DNA of 64,000 nucleotides from Castanea sativa (lineage: Eukaryota; Streptophyta; Magnoliopsida; Fagales; Fagaceae): contig NC_134013.1 of NCBI RefSeq assembly GCF_040712315.1, positions 75,584,001 to 75,648,000 of the forward strand, in the 5' to 3' direction. The position numbers and the translations under genes are program-made. Shown in pieces: positions 11,269-22,825 of the stretch. The notes below the pieces were generated by a model. It had not been told where the DNA came from. It saw only the letters and a list, made by a program, of their open reading frames with translations, and ran no database searches. Position 1 is the first letter of the stretch. Every line of letters starts with the position of its first letter.

Positions 11269-12889
11269 TCAAACGGCAAGGTCAGTTGGTGCGGGGGGAG
11301 TAAGGGGCAGCTCGGTTCCGCTCCCAACTGTCTGGATCATCGGTGGGGTCTGGCCTTGAACAACGTCGGCTCCAGTACGGATATTTCTCGTAACCTCCGA
11401 TTCAGATGTCTCCACATGAACATTAATATCCCGCACAAGGTCCCTCATGCTCAGGGTCTCCTCATCATCAGTAGTATCGGCCTGACTCTGAACGGCGGGG
11501 AGTGGATGGGCCGGGTAAAGGATCTGCTCGGGATTCCATAGTGGGGAATCCTCAGCCACTCCCATCGCCTGAAGAGCAGCTAGCCACCCTTCCCCTAACC
11601 CATGGCGCTGAGCTTGGTGCATGATCGGTTCCGCAGAGTTTTCTGCCTCCGAGAAGCCCACGTTGTACCATTTTTCCTCGCAGGCCTCGAGGGATTCTTT
11701 TAGGTTGGCAATTTGATCGGCCTGGGCTAGATTCAAGCTGTTCGTCGTCGCCAACTTGAGCTCAATCTCGCCTAGCTTTGTCTCCAGGATGATCAGCTTG
11801 CTCTCGGCCACTCACCGGGCCTTCTCGGCATCTATGGCCTTCCTCTCTAATGCCGCGGCAACCTCCCCTTTCTCCTTGGCAGTACCTTCAGCCACGTCCT
11901 TTAGCGCCTTCTCCGGCTCAGCAGCCTCGGTCGCGTCTTTCGACCTCCCGTCCGTAACGCCAGTCAACTGCGCGTCCGTAACGCCAGTCAACTGCACAGC
12001 CTGAAGATAGAATAGTAACAGAAAAGTGAAACTGGGAAGAAAGCTTTCCAACATAACGAATGCAGCAAAGGGAATGGGGAAAGGCAGCAATGGTGTGCCA
12101 TTGTAGGCGCCTGACGAGCGTCTCGTCATCGCCTTCTGAAAAATAATGGATGTCCTCGGGCAGCAGGAGGCCTTGCACCAAACTCTGGGCTACCCTTCCC
12201 CCTTCGCCCTTGTCCCACAAACGGACGCTGGTGCTGGCCGGTAAAGGCTTATCACCCAACTGAAAAGCGAGCTGCCAACCCACCTCAGATTAGGAAGAAG
12301 ACGCCACGTTCGTCTCGACATGAACCACTGGTGGAGCGACAACCGGCGTCTCTTGGGTCCTAGACCCACCCCTTGCGCGGGGCGGGGTCTTCGGTAGGAC
12401 GTCAGATGGGGCAAGAGTATTCTTCTCGGCGACTCTTTTTCTCTTCCTGGTTTCGCCCATAGGAAGAGCCAAATCAGTCCCTTAAGGAAGTGGAGGTTGT
12501 GAAACAGGTCCGGCACCAGGTATGAACCGAGCAAGGGTCATCTCCCTATGCTTCACCATTTCTCCCACGTTGACGGAGTTAGCGCCCGAAGTACTTACTG
12601 GTTCGGCCGCCCTTTCCTCGGTAGCTGAGGCAGCGTTTTCAGGCTGTTTAATAGCTTCATGCCTTCTTCGACTTTGGGACACTCGCTCGGCGGACTCGTC
12701 CCACACTGGAGCAATGTCGTCTACAGTTGTATAATGAGGACTAAGTTCTCGAGCTTCGCCAGTGGTAAGGGCGGAAGGAAGGAATTTTTTGTATCGGACG
12801 TTGATGTACGACAGAAGCGGACTATGTACCAAGAGCACCTGGCTGAAGTTTTGCCAAGTATTGTACGTCGGGTTAAAGCCGAGGATCAT
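11269..12889 (-). pseudogene. Antisense Tat ORF, C-terminal part (broken, coiled coil)
   Basis: Several overlapping minus-strand frames (12889-12482, 12283-11918, 12129-11812, 11811-11269) look like one reading frame split by stops and shifts. The last piece is Glu/Lys/Leu-rich (residues 1-50, MAESKLIILETKLGEIELKL), probably a coiled coil, followed by an acidic Pro-rich tail. A tandem duplication encoding GVTDAQLTGVTD sits near 11950-11990. It probably continues the protein that starts at 13584. Function unknown. Confidence 0.6.
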
Positions 12890-13119
12890 ATGAGACCGTC
12901 GTCGTGCACAAAAATCTCCGACCTCAAGACAAAGTTAAGATCCCGTGCTGAATGACTAGGGAGACCGGTAGGAACCTTCTCGATTCTGCAGCAAATTCGA
13001 AAATAGACTGATCAGTTAATGGCTCAAACAATGAAAAAATGCATGATCATAGTAATCAAAGGTTCTCGGTACCAACCAACATTACGTGGCGAGAGTGAGC
13101 AGAGCAGCTCAACGGCAAG

Positions 13120-13584
13120 CTAGTTGCCGCGCACCCGAACAAACTCGTTGGCTGAGTTTTTGTTAGAGTCAGGTAGGCAAGAGATAAGCTGGACTCGCAT
13201 ATCTCTAGTTTTCAAGTAATAGTCACTTGAAAAGTTGCCGCACATTTTATACATAAAATTAATGTCATGATGATTTAGTTGCAACCCAAACAGCTGATTT
13301 AGTCGGCTGACGCAACTAACGACTCTATAAAAATTTGAGGGGAGCTGGTCGGGGCACAGACCGTAGAACCCTAGGGTGCCTATTATGAGAGGGTCTATAG
13401 GGAATCTAACCCCACCCTCAAGTATTGACATCAGCAGAAAGAACGCCGCTTTCAAATCAGCGGCCCTCTCGAGTTCAATATCGCCCATATTGCAGTACGT
13501 AATGTCAACATCCTTTGGGACACCAAAGGTCTCTCTAAAACTAGCTAAGGCTGCCCCAGGGGTGAGAAGATGAGAATACCCCAT
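13120..13584 (-). pseudogene. Antisense Tat ORF, N-terminal domain (putative gypsy-type transposon protein)
   Basis: Minus-strand frame of 154 codons from ATG 13582-13584 (the open frame extends upstream to 13860 without clear coding character). It contains MGYSHLLTPGAALASF, SILEGGVRFPIDPL, FYGLCPDQLPSNFYRVVSC and LISCLPDSNKNSA. This resembles the plant domain called 'putative gypsy type transposon' (Transposase_28 in Pfam, from memory), found on the antisense strand near the 3' LTR of Tat elements such as Grande and Retand. It lies opposite to gag-pol and needs its own promoter. The downstream part is broken, so I call it a pseudogene, though this block is intact. Its biochemical role is not known to me. 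Confidence 0.7.
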
Positions 13585-13770
13585 TCCTAAGGTGTGAAAC
13601 AAAGAAGAATTGAAAAAAAAAAAAAAAAAAGGGAGGCAAAGAAAACTTACTTTGGGTTCTAAGGAGTGAAGAACTAAGGAGGAGTTTTTTTTGCGCAGAA
13701 GAGGAATGCTCGGCGAAGGAGAAATTAGGAGCGTAAGGAACACAAAAAATGAAACGATAGCCCAGAAGGG

Positions 13771-13781
13771 GCTATTTATAG
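13771..13781 (-). promoter_or_regulatory. Candidate antisense TATA box in the Tat element
   Basis: Read on minus, CTATAAATAGC lies about 190 bp upstream of ATG 13584, between it and the 3' LTR. Start of transcription would be near 13740. Spacing fits a dedicated promoter for the antisense ORF; inference only. Confidence 0.5.
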
Positions 13782-14071
13782 GACTGAGGCATTTAATGAA
13801 GCAGAAGCGGGAAAAACCTCCCAAATTCCTTTTAGGTAACCTCCCCACACTCATGGGCACGGTTTACGAATCGTCAGGTAGTTCGCGAACCGTCGAGCGG
13901 TTCACCAACTACAGTCTTTATTACTGATGTGACGACCTGGCGCGACACCGTTTTTGAGAAATCTGCAATAACGATTGCCCTGACCGTGTGTAGGGAATGG
14001 ACATTCACGGGAAGCTATCACCATGATCTGACCGGGATCCCTGATTCACCACCATAAGCAGAGCATGAATC

Positions 14072-14084
14072 AAAGGGGGGCTAT
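14072..14084 (+). other. Polypurine tract of the Tat element
   Basis: AAAGGGGGGCTAT directly before the TG of the right LTR, the expected plus-strand priming site. Confidence 0.85.
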
Positions 14085-14769
14085 TGTATGGGCGCCCCCT
14101 TCCTTCAAGCCCACTTACTCAGAGGCCCATGAACATAATGACACGTGTGAGAACCTAACACTGATCACGTGTGAAAGCACTCACGGCATGACCGGCGAGT
14201 GTGAAGTCTCGCACGGCATCACCTAGGGGGTGCCATCTCCGAGCAGAGAACCTACTGGCGGAACGAGTTCCAACTCTACTGTCATCTTCTCCCACCCATC
14301 GCCAAACATCCACTTAGGTGAAATGGCATTGGACCATTCCTTCCATTGCCTAGAGAATGCCCCTGCCGAGTATAAAGTCTAGCGGTGGAGCTATTTCAAA
14401 TGCCACTGCCATCCTCCCCACTCAAAATCAAACATCCACTTAGGAAAGGCAATATTGGACCTCTCCTTCCACTCACAGGAGGAATGATCATGATCATTCC
14501 ACTAAATGTGGCTATAAATAAGCAAGGGGGACTCAGTTGGGGGGGGGGGGTTGGTAATTGCGGAGGGAAAGACGAGAGAGAAGAGAGGGAGGGAGAGAGA
14601 TCAGTCATCCTGGAAGAAGAGGGAAAGTGATAGTGAAAATCAGGAAAGTTGAGTACTAGATCGGCCGAGCATAGCATCACCCGTTGTAGGAAATTCGAAA
14701 GCCCACCATACAAATAGATTATGAGCCCAAATACATCTTAGGCCCAACAAACGTATTCGAGAGCGCACA
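14085..14769 (+). repeat. 3' LTR of the Tat element
   Basis: 685 bp, begins TGTATGGGCGCC and ends GCGCACA; collinear with 2474-3160, including the TATA box at 14511-14520 and the G-run near 14540. Confidence 0.95.
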
Positions 14770-14774
14770 ATTGC
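14770..14774. repeat. Target site duplication, right (ATTGC)
   Basis: Identical to 2469-2473. Confidence 0.93.
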
Positions 14775-15126
14775 TAAACTACATTATTTGTAATATGAAC
14801 ATTACTCATGTCGTGTGTCAGTCTATTGCTTTGTGCAAATTGGATTTAACATCACTCATTTCTACCCCAACACCCACGTCTACGCTACATTGGGCGGCCC
14901 TTGGCCTGGGCTAGTTAGGACATGGCCTAAAAGGCCCCCTAACATAGAAAGGGCCCTAAATAAGGGGGCAGTAAGGGGTTTTTCTTTTTTAAATTAAAAA
15001 ATAAAATGTGAGTTACATGTACATTTTCACTTTTTTTTACCACACTTAAGAAAGCCTAAAAAATATTATAATTATGCTAGTATATTACAAGTTTTATTCC
15101 GTAAGTCTTATAAATTGATATGTCAC
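14775..15126. other. Short spacer between the two LTR elements
   Basis: No gene. A GC-richer patch with GGGCC/GGCC words (about 14890-14975) is of unknown origin. It ends in GTCAC (15122-15126), the likely target duplication of the next element. Confidence 0.5.
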
Positions 15127-16154
15127 TGTTAGGACAAATGTGGAAATTGTTATGAACGTATGTCATTTAGAATTGGCTAATCTTCTTACAAAACACATAT
15201 TACTTGTATTTAGATAGATCTAGGATGTATTTTATACTTCAAGGAACAAGAGTTCAAGTCCAAGTATTGAAGTCATGCAAATCTGTTCAAGAAGCAAGTG
15301 AAGAAATGCTGTATTTTAAAGCTCAACAGATTGTATCTATTGAGATTTTAAGGAAAATTTCAGCCCGATACTCGACAGCAACTCGACAGATAACCTTTCT
15401 ATCGAGAATTACAGAATTCAAATTTCCAGATTTTTTTTTTCACGCATATCAAAGCTATTTGTATAGGGTTTCTTTTCTCACAATCCTACACATATATAAG
15501 GATTATTTTAAAGGCCGTCTAAGGTGATGAAACTTGATGCAAAGTAATTATTCACTCAAATTGTAACTGGAGACAATTTGCCCTAATTTATCTTTCTCTT
15601 GAAGAAACTACTACATTTGTACGCCATAGGGTTTTGTAACCAATGAGCTTCTTGATCTTCATCGTGTGGATGAACTGAAGAACTTTTGCAGTCAACATCT
15701 TTCTCAAGTTAGTGTGTTAGTCACGTACTAGGATTCGTGCAAAAGAGTAAGCCACATACTAGGATCTGCGCATCGATTGGTTAGTCACATATTGGGAGCT
15801 GTGCATTGAAAGTAGAGTTTGTCAGTACATTACAAGTCCAATTATGTATTGGGGTAAGAATTTAACTGTAGATTGGTATAAGGTACTGGGATTCCTTTAC
15901 TTGTAACTACTTGTTTTCATAATAGTGGATTCTCGAGAGTAATGACCTTAAATTCACCCGGTGGGATTTTACCTCAGTGGTTTTCCCCATTTGTAAACAA
16001 ATCGCCTGTGTCAAATTTAATTTTCGGTACATTTAGTTATTTGGTGATTTGTTTGTGCTATCACGTGTATTGCATGTTAAATTGACTTAATTAATTCACT
16101 TGGCTAATTAATTGGTTAATTCACCTAAGGGGTCAATACATTTTTGGCCTATCA
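15127..16154 (+). repeat. 5' LTR of the Copia-type element
   Basis: 1028 bp, TGTTAGGACA...CCTATCA. It contains ACTCGACAGATAACC and CTATCGAGAATT words that recur in the interior. It differs from the right LTR at about one in ten positions over the first 60 bases. Confidence 0.92.
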
Positions 16155-16156
16155 AG

Positions 16157-16168
16157 TGGTATCAAAGC
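16157..16168 (+). other. Primer binding site (initiator Met tRNA)
   Basis: TGGTATCAAAGC two bases after the LTR; the usual plant Copia site is TGGTATCAGAGC, complementary to the 3' end of tRNA-iMet. One mismatch. Confidence 0.88.
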
Positions 16169-16225
16169 GGGCACACTCTGATTAGGGTTAATCTTTGCTG
16201 TGTGATCCATTGACCCCTGTTTGTC

Positions 16226-18062
16226 ATGGATAGAGGACAATCTTTAATTATACCTCCTTTATTTAATGGCACTAATTATGTATATTAGAAAGTACGAATG
16301 AGAGCTTTCTTGCAGTCTTTAGATGAGAAGGTATGGCAAGCTGTAGAGATAGGCTGGACTAAGCTAAAGGAAGCGCCGGCTAATTAGGATGATGCTAAGA
16401 TCAAAACGGAAAACTTCAACAGTAAAGCATTGAATGCGTTATTTAGTGCGGTCACAAATGAGGAGTTCAAGAAGATATCCTCCACTGAAACTGCTAAGGA
16501 AGCATGGACCATCCTCTAAACAACCTATGAAGGAACTAAGGTTGTCAAGGATTAAAAACTTCAAAGGCTTACCACGAGCTTTGCAAAGATTAAGATGGAG
16601 GAGGATAAGTCATTTGATCAGTTCTATGCCAAGCTGAAGGATATAGTGAACTCTGCATTTAATCTTGGGGAAACCATTCCAAAACTCAAGATTGTTAGAA
16701 AGGTAATCAGATTTCTTCCAAAGAGATTCCATGCCAAGATCACCACCATTGAGGAATCAAAGGACATTGACCGAATTCCTTTGACAAAGCAAGAACATGG
16801 CATTGAAGGCCAAAAGCAGTGACACTGATGAGTCTTCTAATGATGAAGATTCCATGATGAAGTCTTACATCACAAGGCAATATAAGAAGTTCATGAAGAA
16901 TGCCAATGTGAAAGGCTTCAATAAGGACCATAGGCAATCTAGTTCCTCTCAATTCAAGAGTCAAGATAGAGGAAAGAAGGATGCTAAAGACGGTCAATAC
17001 ATTGTTCCCTCCAGCCCAAAGTGCTTCGAATGTCAAGGTTTTAGACACATGAAACAAGAAAGTCCAACTTATCTCAAGACCATTGGGAAAAGCAAAGCCC
17101 TTGCTGCTACCTTGAGTGACACTGAGCCTGAAAATGATTTAAATAATGATGACGAGAGAATCTTAAATGCCTTCACTGCCACAGTAAATCCTATTGAGGG
17201 GATTGTTGAAGAGATGGATGAATAAAAGGACTTGGTGGAATCTAACTTTGAGAAAATGGATGAACAAGATGACATCCATGCAGCCTATTTTAAGTTGTAC
17301 AAAGTTTAAGAGAAGCGCGAGAAACTGTATAGGTTGGCCACCAAGAAGCTCAGTGATGTGGAACTAGACCGAGAAGAGCTCTTTACAAAGATTGATGAGG
17401 CAAATCAAACCATTGGAGCATTGCGGTTTAAGAATAACTTCTTGGCTAAAAAGACCAAAAAGCTTGAATAGAAGATGTGACAGGTTAGAGCTCGATTGGA
17501 GGAGACTTCCAGTGCAAAGCTTGATAAGGTGCATAGCTTTCAGAAATCTGCTTTCGATAGAACCGGTTTGGGGTATGATTTCTCTTCTCCTAATATTGCT
17601 TCTTCTAGTACTATTGTGTTTGTTCCACCTGCTAATAATGTTGATTCCGAGAACAATGGTGTTAAAACTGTTTTAGCTAGTGAGAATATAGACAAAGGTA
17701 AATCTATCTTAAGAGCACTCCATAAGCTTGAAAAGAAAGAGACTAAAAACCCTAGGACTAAGAAGGGTAACAACCAAAAGTATAAACAAAAGAAGCAACA
17801 TCTCTGTCATCACTATGGAGCTACAGAACTTACTCAATCTAATTGCTACAAGTGATTAGCCACTCAACAAAGCAATAGTATGATCCTATCTGGAAACCAG
17901 CATCACTTTCCATCCTCTTTTGCTTCTTTTGGAAATCTTCTTAAGTCTCTCATATTCCTTTCGAACTTGAACGGTTTCAACTCTTCTCCCTCACTGCCGG
18001 ATCAAGAGTTCGCCAAACAGAAAGGTTCTTCCAAGGTGTGGAAGGAAGAAGGCTCAAAGTGA
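16226..18062 (+). pseudogene. Copia-type gag remnant
   Basis: Starts at ATG 16226 (MDRGQSLIIPPLFNGTNY) with an in-frame stop at 16286-16288 where relatives have Trp, and more stops near 16384, 16517 and 16553. The gag helix region follows (FAKIKMEEDKSFDQFYAKL near 16575-16630). A frameshift or small deletion near 16785 leads to the Asp/Glu/Ser linker and a zinc knuckle, CFECQGFRHMKQES (about 17020), whose last Cys is Ser. A second Cys/His box (CHHYGATELTQSNC, about 17805) precedes a Ser-rich tail ending at 18060-18062. The original protein would be a capsid precursor; this copy cannot be translated whole. Confidence 0.88.
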
Positions 18063-20176
18063 TTTAGTCACTTTTTCTCTCTCCCTCTATTTTTGCTTAT
18101 GCATTACTTGTGTGTTTTGCTTTCTTGTTTATGAGTTAGTCTAGTTTTATGCTATACTTTGTTTAACATGTTTTTGTTTATTTGTTTCAGTTTTGCTTTA
18201 TTTTTGTTTTTTTATAAAATAAAAAAATTGAAAAATCAGAAAAATACAAAAACAGTGTGTGTTTTGTGTACAATGGTACTTGTGTACCTTGGATGGCCTT
18301 TGAAACAAAGTTTTCTAAATTTTGTATCTTTTGTAGCTTAGATGAGCATCTCAATGCACAACTAAGCAAGTGAGCTTTATGACTCATGTTTGTGATGAAT
18401 AAGATTAAGTAATCTCTTATACTTAACACTCGTATCACTTTTTTTGACGAGAATGACTAAAAAAATCCTAAGAGAAAGGCATAATTAACCATCTCACCTC
18501 TAAAGCTCGCCAATCATGTATAACATCTGTATGCTTCAGCATAGCAAACTTGTGATATTTAAAGCTTAACATAATTGGGTATTTCTTCTTTCTCTATATA
18601 TGCCCATGCATGATATGTTCAAAAGAAAAAAATATATATGCAAAGCAAATCAAAAGCAAAAAGAATCAAAATGCTTTTAAATATGGTTGCAAGCGTGATT
18701 TTAGGAGATGTGGGAGTTATAGGATGTACCTCGAAGGTGATAGCCCCCATCAAGCGGTTATGATTGTGTGTGAGTTAAATTGATTTTCTCCTATCTCAAA
18801 TCGTCATAACATGAGACACGTATGTAATCTTACGATGTTTTCACACACAACACGCAAAATTCTTTACTACTTTTGATACATGTGCAAGTACAATGTAATT
18901 TGGCCATCACAAGGAATACATGTGTTAATGTATGCTCACTAAACTATCTTGACTTATTTTTGAAATATAAAATTGGTTAGACTTGTTTAGTATGTGTGTG
19001 TGTGTGTGTGTGTGTATCTTAAATGCTTTACATTTTTCTTGTTGAGAGGTGTTTTTGAAAGATCAAAATGTTGATTGGATTTTTAGTTGAGTAGCTTGCT
19101 TAATTGCATTCATTTCTGTGTTTTTCTCCTCTTTGAAAAATCTGTTTTTATCAAGCTCGACAGATCCTCGACAGATAGCTATCTATCGAGACCCTTGGAC
19201 TTCTTTTCTCGACAGATTCTATTGCTTTCTCAATCCATCGAGAAAGTTTCCATCTGGCCGATAGATTCTCGACAGCTGTTTGATCCATTGAGGTATTTTT
19301 GCCGTCAACAGATTCTCGACAGCACCTTGATGGATTTATCTGTCGAGAATTAGTGCTCAACAGTATCTCAATAGATCTTTGATCCATCGAGACGCATTTT
19401 CTTTAAATAGATCCAGCGCAAAATCTGATCTTATTTCTCTCGTTCTCTCTCGACAGAAATTGTCTTTTCACCTCCCAAACTCTCTCTTTTCACTCTAAAC
19501 CTCAAACACTCTTGGATTTCGGCCTAATCCTTGTTTTTTCCCTCTGGTAAGCTTCTCCAATCCTTCATTCCTCATGCATTTCACGCATTTAGACCTAGGT
19601 TTTGGGTTTTTTCTTTTAGGGTTTTTGAAAATTGATGAGTTTTTCGTAAAATTTTTGGGTTGGGTTTTGTTTATATGATGTTAAATGCTCATGCATTGCA
19701 TTACATTTGCATTTTCACAATGTTTCATACATTATAGATGTATGTTTCTATGTTGAAACCTTGTGTGCTGTTAGGATTGGATTGGGCTGAGCCCATGAAG
19801 TATTTTTCTTGCACGCCACTTGCTCATGAATTATGCATGCATACGTACCTTTTCATTTCCATATTCTGGTACTCTATGTTGATGGTGTTTTTCTGCTTGT
19901 CTCACTATAATTCTATTACTTAGCCTTGTGTTCGCTTTTTGTTGTCCCTCATTGAGGACCTTACTATTGACTTTCCTTCTCATTTCATTCTCTCCCATAT
20001 AGATGTCTATAAGGACTCGTAATAAGCTTATATTTCCTTCTGCTATCATAAGGACCATTTGCCACTCCTTTGTCTCTTATCCCGAGTCTACTCACTTCAC
20101 CTTCATTGGTGCCTTAAGCGTGGCATCTGTTTGATGGAGCGAGGTCCAACTTTGACCGAAGTGGCCACAAACTGAG
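18063..20176 (+). other. Noncoding interior of the Copia-type element
   Basis: No pol domains. Contains a (GT)n tract (18991-19016) and a cluster of TCTCGACAGATT / ATCTATCGAG words between 19150 and 19400 in both orientations. The rest is T-rich, with no frame I would defend. Confidence 0.7.
19150..19400. repeat. Cluster of short CTCGACAGAT / ATCTGTCGAG repeats
   Basis: At least eight degenerate copies of CTCGACAGAT or its reverse complement occur within 250 bp; the same words lie in both LTRs (near 15375-15410 and 21220-21330). Inverted copies allow stem-loops. Origin or role not known. Confidence 0.75.
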
Positions 20177-20509
20177 ATGGCAACTCCTCTAGCCTCCTTC
20201 ATTCGATCCACCTCTGCTCCTTCTTTCGTGGGTGGTGTGACGCTTGATGCGATCATGGCACAGCTTCAGGGCAAGAAAGCTCGCCTTGACACTCTCACTG
20301 ATGATATGAGTCAAGTGACCACCCGTGTAGGTCATATTGCACGATGTCAAGCTCGCCTTGTTGGCTTTGTTGCATTTCCTTCTCTATCTCCACAGGCTTC
20401 AAAGGATAGTTACAATGATGATGGCTCCAGTGATGTTGATGATGATGAGGATGAGGATGAGGATGAGGATGCTAGCTTTTTTGGTGAAAATAAGATGACT
20501 GCTTCTTAG
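20177..20509 (+). CDS. Acidic-tailed ORF at the 3' end of the Copia-type element
   Basis: 110 codons, start ATG 20177. The N-terminal half (VTLDAIMAQLQGKKARLDTL, then QVTTRVGHIARCQARL) looks helical, possibly coiled coil. The C-terminal third is almost all Asp/Glu/Ser. I recall similar fragments annotated as retroelement-associated proteins in eudicot genomes, but cannot name the domain. It lies downstream of gag, about 500 bp before the polypurine tract. It is probably the C-terminal remainder of a longer element protein; whether it is translated is unknown. Confidence 0.45.
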   Translation: MATPLASFIRSTSAPSFVGGVTLDAIMAQLQGKKARLDTLTDDMSQVTTRVGHIARCQARLVGFVAFPSLSPQASKDSYNDDGSSDVDDDEDEDEDEDASFFGENKMTAS

Positions 20510-20995
20510 TGACTTGTCCTTTGTCATTCATGACAAAAAGGGGAAGTAGTTTTGGGTATGAGAGTAATCATGTATTTAGGGGGAGAGTTAGCATAGGACC
20601 TTTTTGTTAGGAGGAGTGTTTTGTACATCGGTCTTGTGACCGTTTAATGATAGCAAACATTGTATTTATCTTTGATATATATAATTGATGATGTTGTTAT
20701 CATGTTCACCTATCTCTCCATGTGTTGCTTCTTTTCTCTCTTTATACACATGTTTCTTATGTATGCAATCTTTTATTTTTGTTTCACACTAAGATGCCTT
20801 GATGAGTTTTGTTTAAAGTGTTTTAGAAATACAGGTTGTCAAAATCTGTCATGCCATGAACTCTTTTCTTGCAAAGCTTTTCAAGATTTTGTGTTAGGAT
20901 TAGATTTTATTGTAATCAACAAGTGAGTATGAGTTGAGTGATTTATGACTTCTCACATATTTCATTTGTTTGTTGTGGTTTTGTAACGGATTGCC

Positions 20996-21007
20996 AAAGG
21001 GGGAGAT
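20996..21007 (+). other. Polypurine tract of the Copia-type element
   Basis: AAAGGGGGAGAT immediately before TGTTAGGACA of the right LTR, typical Copia arrangement. Confidence 0.88.
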
Positions 21008-22067
21008 TGTTAGGACATATGTGGAAATTGTTATAAACATATGTCATTTAGAATTGGCTAATCCATTGACAAAACGCACTTTACTTGTATTTGGGTAGAT
21101 CTAAGATGTGTTTTATACTTCAAGGAACAAGAGTTCAAGTTCAAGTTCAAGTTCAAGTCTAAGTATTGATCAGCCATGCAAATCTATTCAAGAAACAAGT
21201 GAAGAAGTGCTGTATTTTAAAGCTCAACAGATAGCTCAACAGATAACTCGACAGATTGTATCTATCGAGGTTTAAAGGGGAATTTTAGCCCGATGCTCAA
21301 TAGCAGCTCGACAGATAACCTATATATCGAGAATTACGGAATTTAGATTTCTAGATCTATTTTTCACGCATATCCAAGCTATTTATGTAGGGTTTCTTTT
21401 CTCACAACCCTAGACATATTTTAAGGGCCGTCTAAGGTGATACAACTTGATGCAAAGTGATTAGTCACTCAAATTGTGACTATAGACAATTTTCTCTAAT
21501 TCATCTTTCTCTTGAGGAAGCTGCTGCGTTTGTACGCCATAGGGTTTTGTAACCAAGGAGCTTCTTGATCTTCATCGTATGGATGAACTGAAGAAATTTG
21601 CAACCATCTTTCTCAAGTTGGTGTATTAGTCATGTACTAGGATTCGTGTAAAGGAGTAAGCCACCCGCGTAATAGGATCCGCACATCGATTGGTTAGTCA
21701 CGTACTGAGAGTCATGCATTGAAAGGAGAGATTGTCACTACATTATAAGTCCAACTGTGTATTGGGGTAAGGGTTCAATTGTAGGTTGGTATAAGGTACT
21801 CAAATTCCTTTACTTGTAACCGCTTGTTTTAATAATAGTGGATTCTCGGAAGTTGTGACCTTAAATTCACCTGGTGGGGTTTTGCCTCAGTGGTTTTCCC
21901 AATTCGTAAACAAATCACCAATTTCAAATTTAATTTCCCCTGCATTTAGTTATTTGGTGATTTGATTGTACTACAACGCGTATTGCATGTTAAATTTACT
22001 TAATTAATTTACTTGGATAATTAATTGGTTAATTCACCTAAGGGGTCAATACATTCTTGACCTATCA
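21008..22067 (+). repeat. 3' LTR of the Copia-type element
   Basis: 1060 bp, TGTTAGGACA...CCTATCA, collinear with 15127-16154. Slightly longer through small insertions (a CAAGTT repeat near 21140, extra CAACAGATAG near 21235). Confidence 0.92.
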
Positions 22068-22110
22068 ATCACCAATTACAAGAAATAATTCAATACTCAT
22101 TTATTCTTTT

Positions 22111-22543
22111 TTGAAGTGTCATCTCATTGCCACATTAATTTGTAAGCTATTTTCAGTAAAATTTGTAATAAATTTAGTATTTTTTCAAAAGAATATATAA
22201 TTAATAGAAATACAATCCAATGTGAATCAAAAATACTTAAGCTAATACAAATTTTATGACAAAAAATTTACAAATTGATGTATCAGGAATATGATAGGTG
22301 TCACTTAAATAATATAAAAAAATGAGTGTTTGAAGTACCATCTCATTGCCACATTAATTCGTAAGCTATTTTCAGTAAAATTTGTAATAACTTTAGTATT
22401 TTTTCAAAAAAAATATAATTAATAGAAATACAATCCAATTATCTTTAGGTGAATCAAAAATACTTAAGCTAATACAAATTTTATTACAAAAATTTACAAA
22501 TTTATGTGACAAGAATATGATTGTGTCACTTAAATAATATAAT
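22111..22543 (+). repeat. Two-copy tandem duplication (~210 bp unit)
   Basis: 22111-22317 and 22330-22543 share ATCTCATTGCCACATTAATT, the AAGCTATTTTCAGTAAAATT block and the closing CACTTAAATAATATAA, with small indels. No coding content. Confidence 0.9.
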
Positions 22544-22825
22544 AAATAAGTGTTCGAATGTCTTTTTTTTTTACAGATTTTTTTTTTATTGGTAACATAA
22601 CCCATATAGTAAGTATTACTAACTAGCTCACTCTGGGTGAATACAATTGCAGTTTATCAACAAAAAAAAAAAAAAAAAAAACTAGCTTACTCTGAGTGAA
22701 TTAGTCATATTAATAATAGACTTAAAATAAAAAATTATAATATAAAAATAAACAAATATTATTTAGGTAATATTTAGATATAAAAAGTTACCTTTAAAAT
22801 TTTCACCTTAGGCCTCAAACTATCT

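Larger units (their letters stand above)
2474..14769 (+). mobile_element. Ty3/Gypsy LTR retrotransposon, Tat lineage, degenerate
   Basis: Full-length insertion bounded by two LTRs (TG...CA) and a perfect 5 bp target duplication ATTGC (2469-2473 and 14770-14774). The internal order gag, protease, RT, RNase H, second RNase H, integrase defines Gypsy; the second, archaeal-type RNase H is the hallmark of the Tat group (Ogre, Retand, Grande). A long 3' untranslated-type zone holds a minisatellite (8676-10970) and antisense coding remnants (11269-13584), also typical of Tat. Coding frames carry many stops and shifts, so it cannot encode a working set of proteins. The LTRs differ at roughly one position in 13 over the first ~175 bases, so the insertion is not recent. 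Confidence 0.96.
15127..22067 (+). mobile_element. Non-autonomous Ty1/Copia-type LTR element (gag only, TR-GAG-like)
   Basis: Two long LTRs (15127-16154 and 21008-22067), an initiator-Met-type primer site, a polypurine tract and a Copia-type gag with CCHC knuckle. The 4.85 kb interior has no protease, integrase, RT or RNase H that I can see; after gag it goes to noncoding sequence and a small acidic ORF. Flanks GTCAC (15122-15126) and ATCAC (22068-22072) match at 4 of 5 bases, a plausible eroded duplication. LTRs with gag but no pol fit the published terminal-repeat-with-GAG class, which relies on proteins supplied by autonomous relatives. Confidence 0.85.

Noticed and set aside
11356..13573. 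Plus-strand ORFs opposite the antisense Tat block
   Set aside because: They are shadows of the minus-strand frames, which carry the recognisable domain.
14815..14997. 60-codon ORF between the LTR elements
   Set aside because: Short, no motif, in a spacer; nothing beyond chance.
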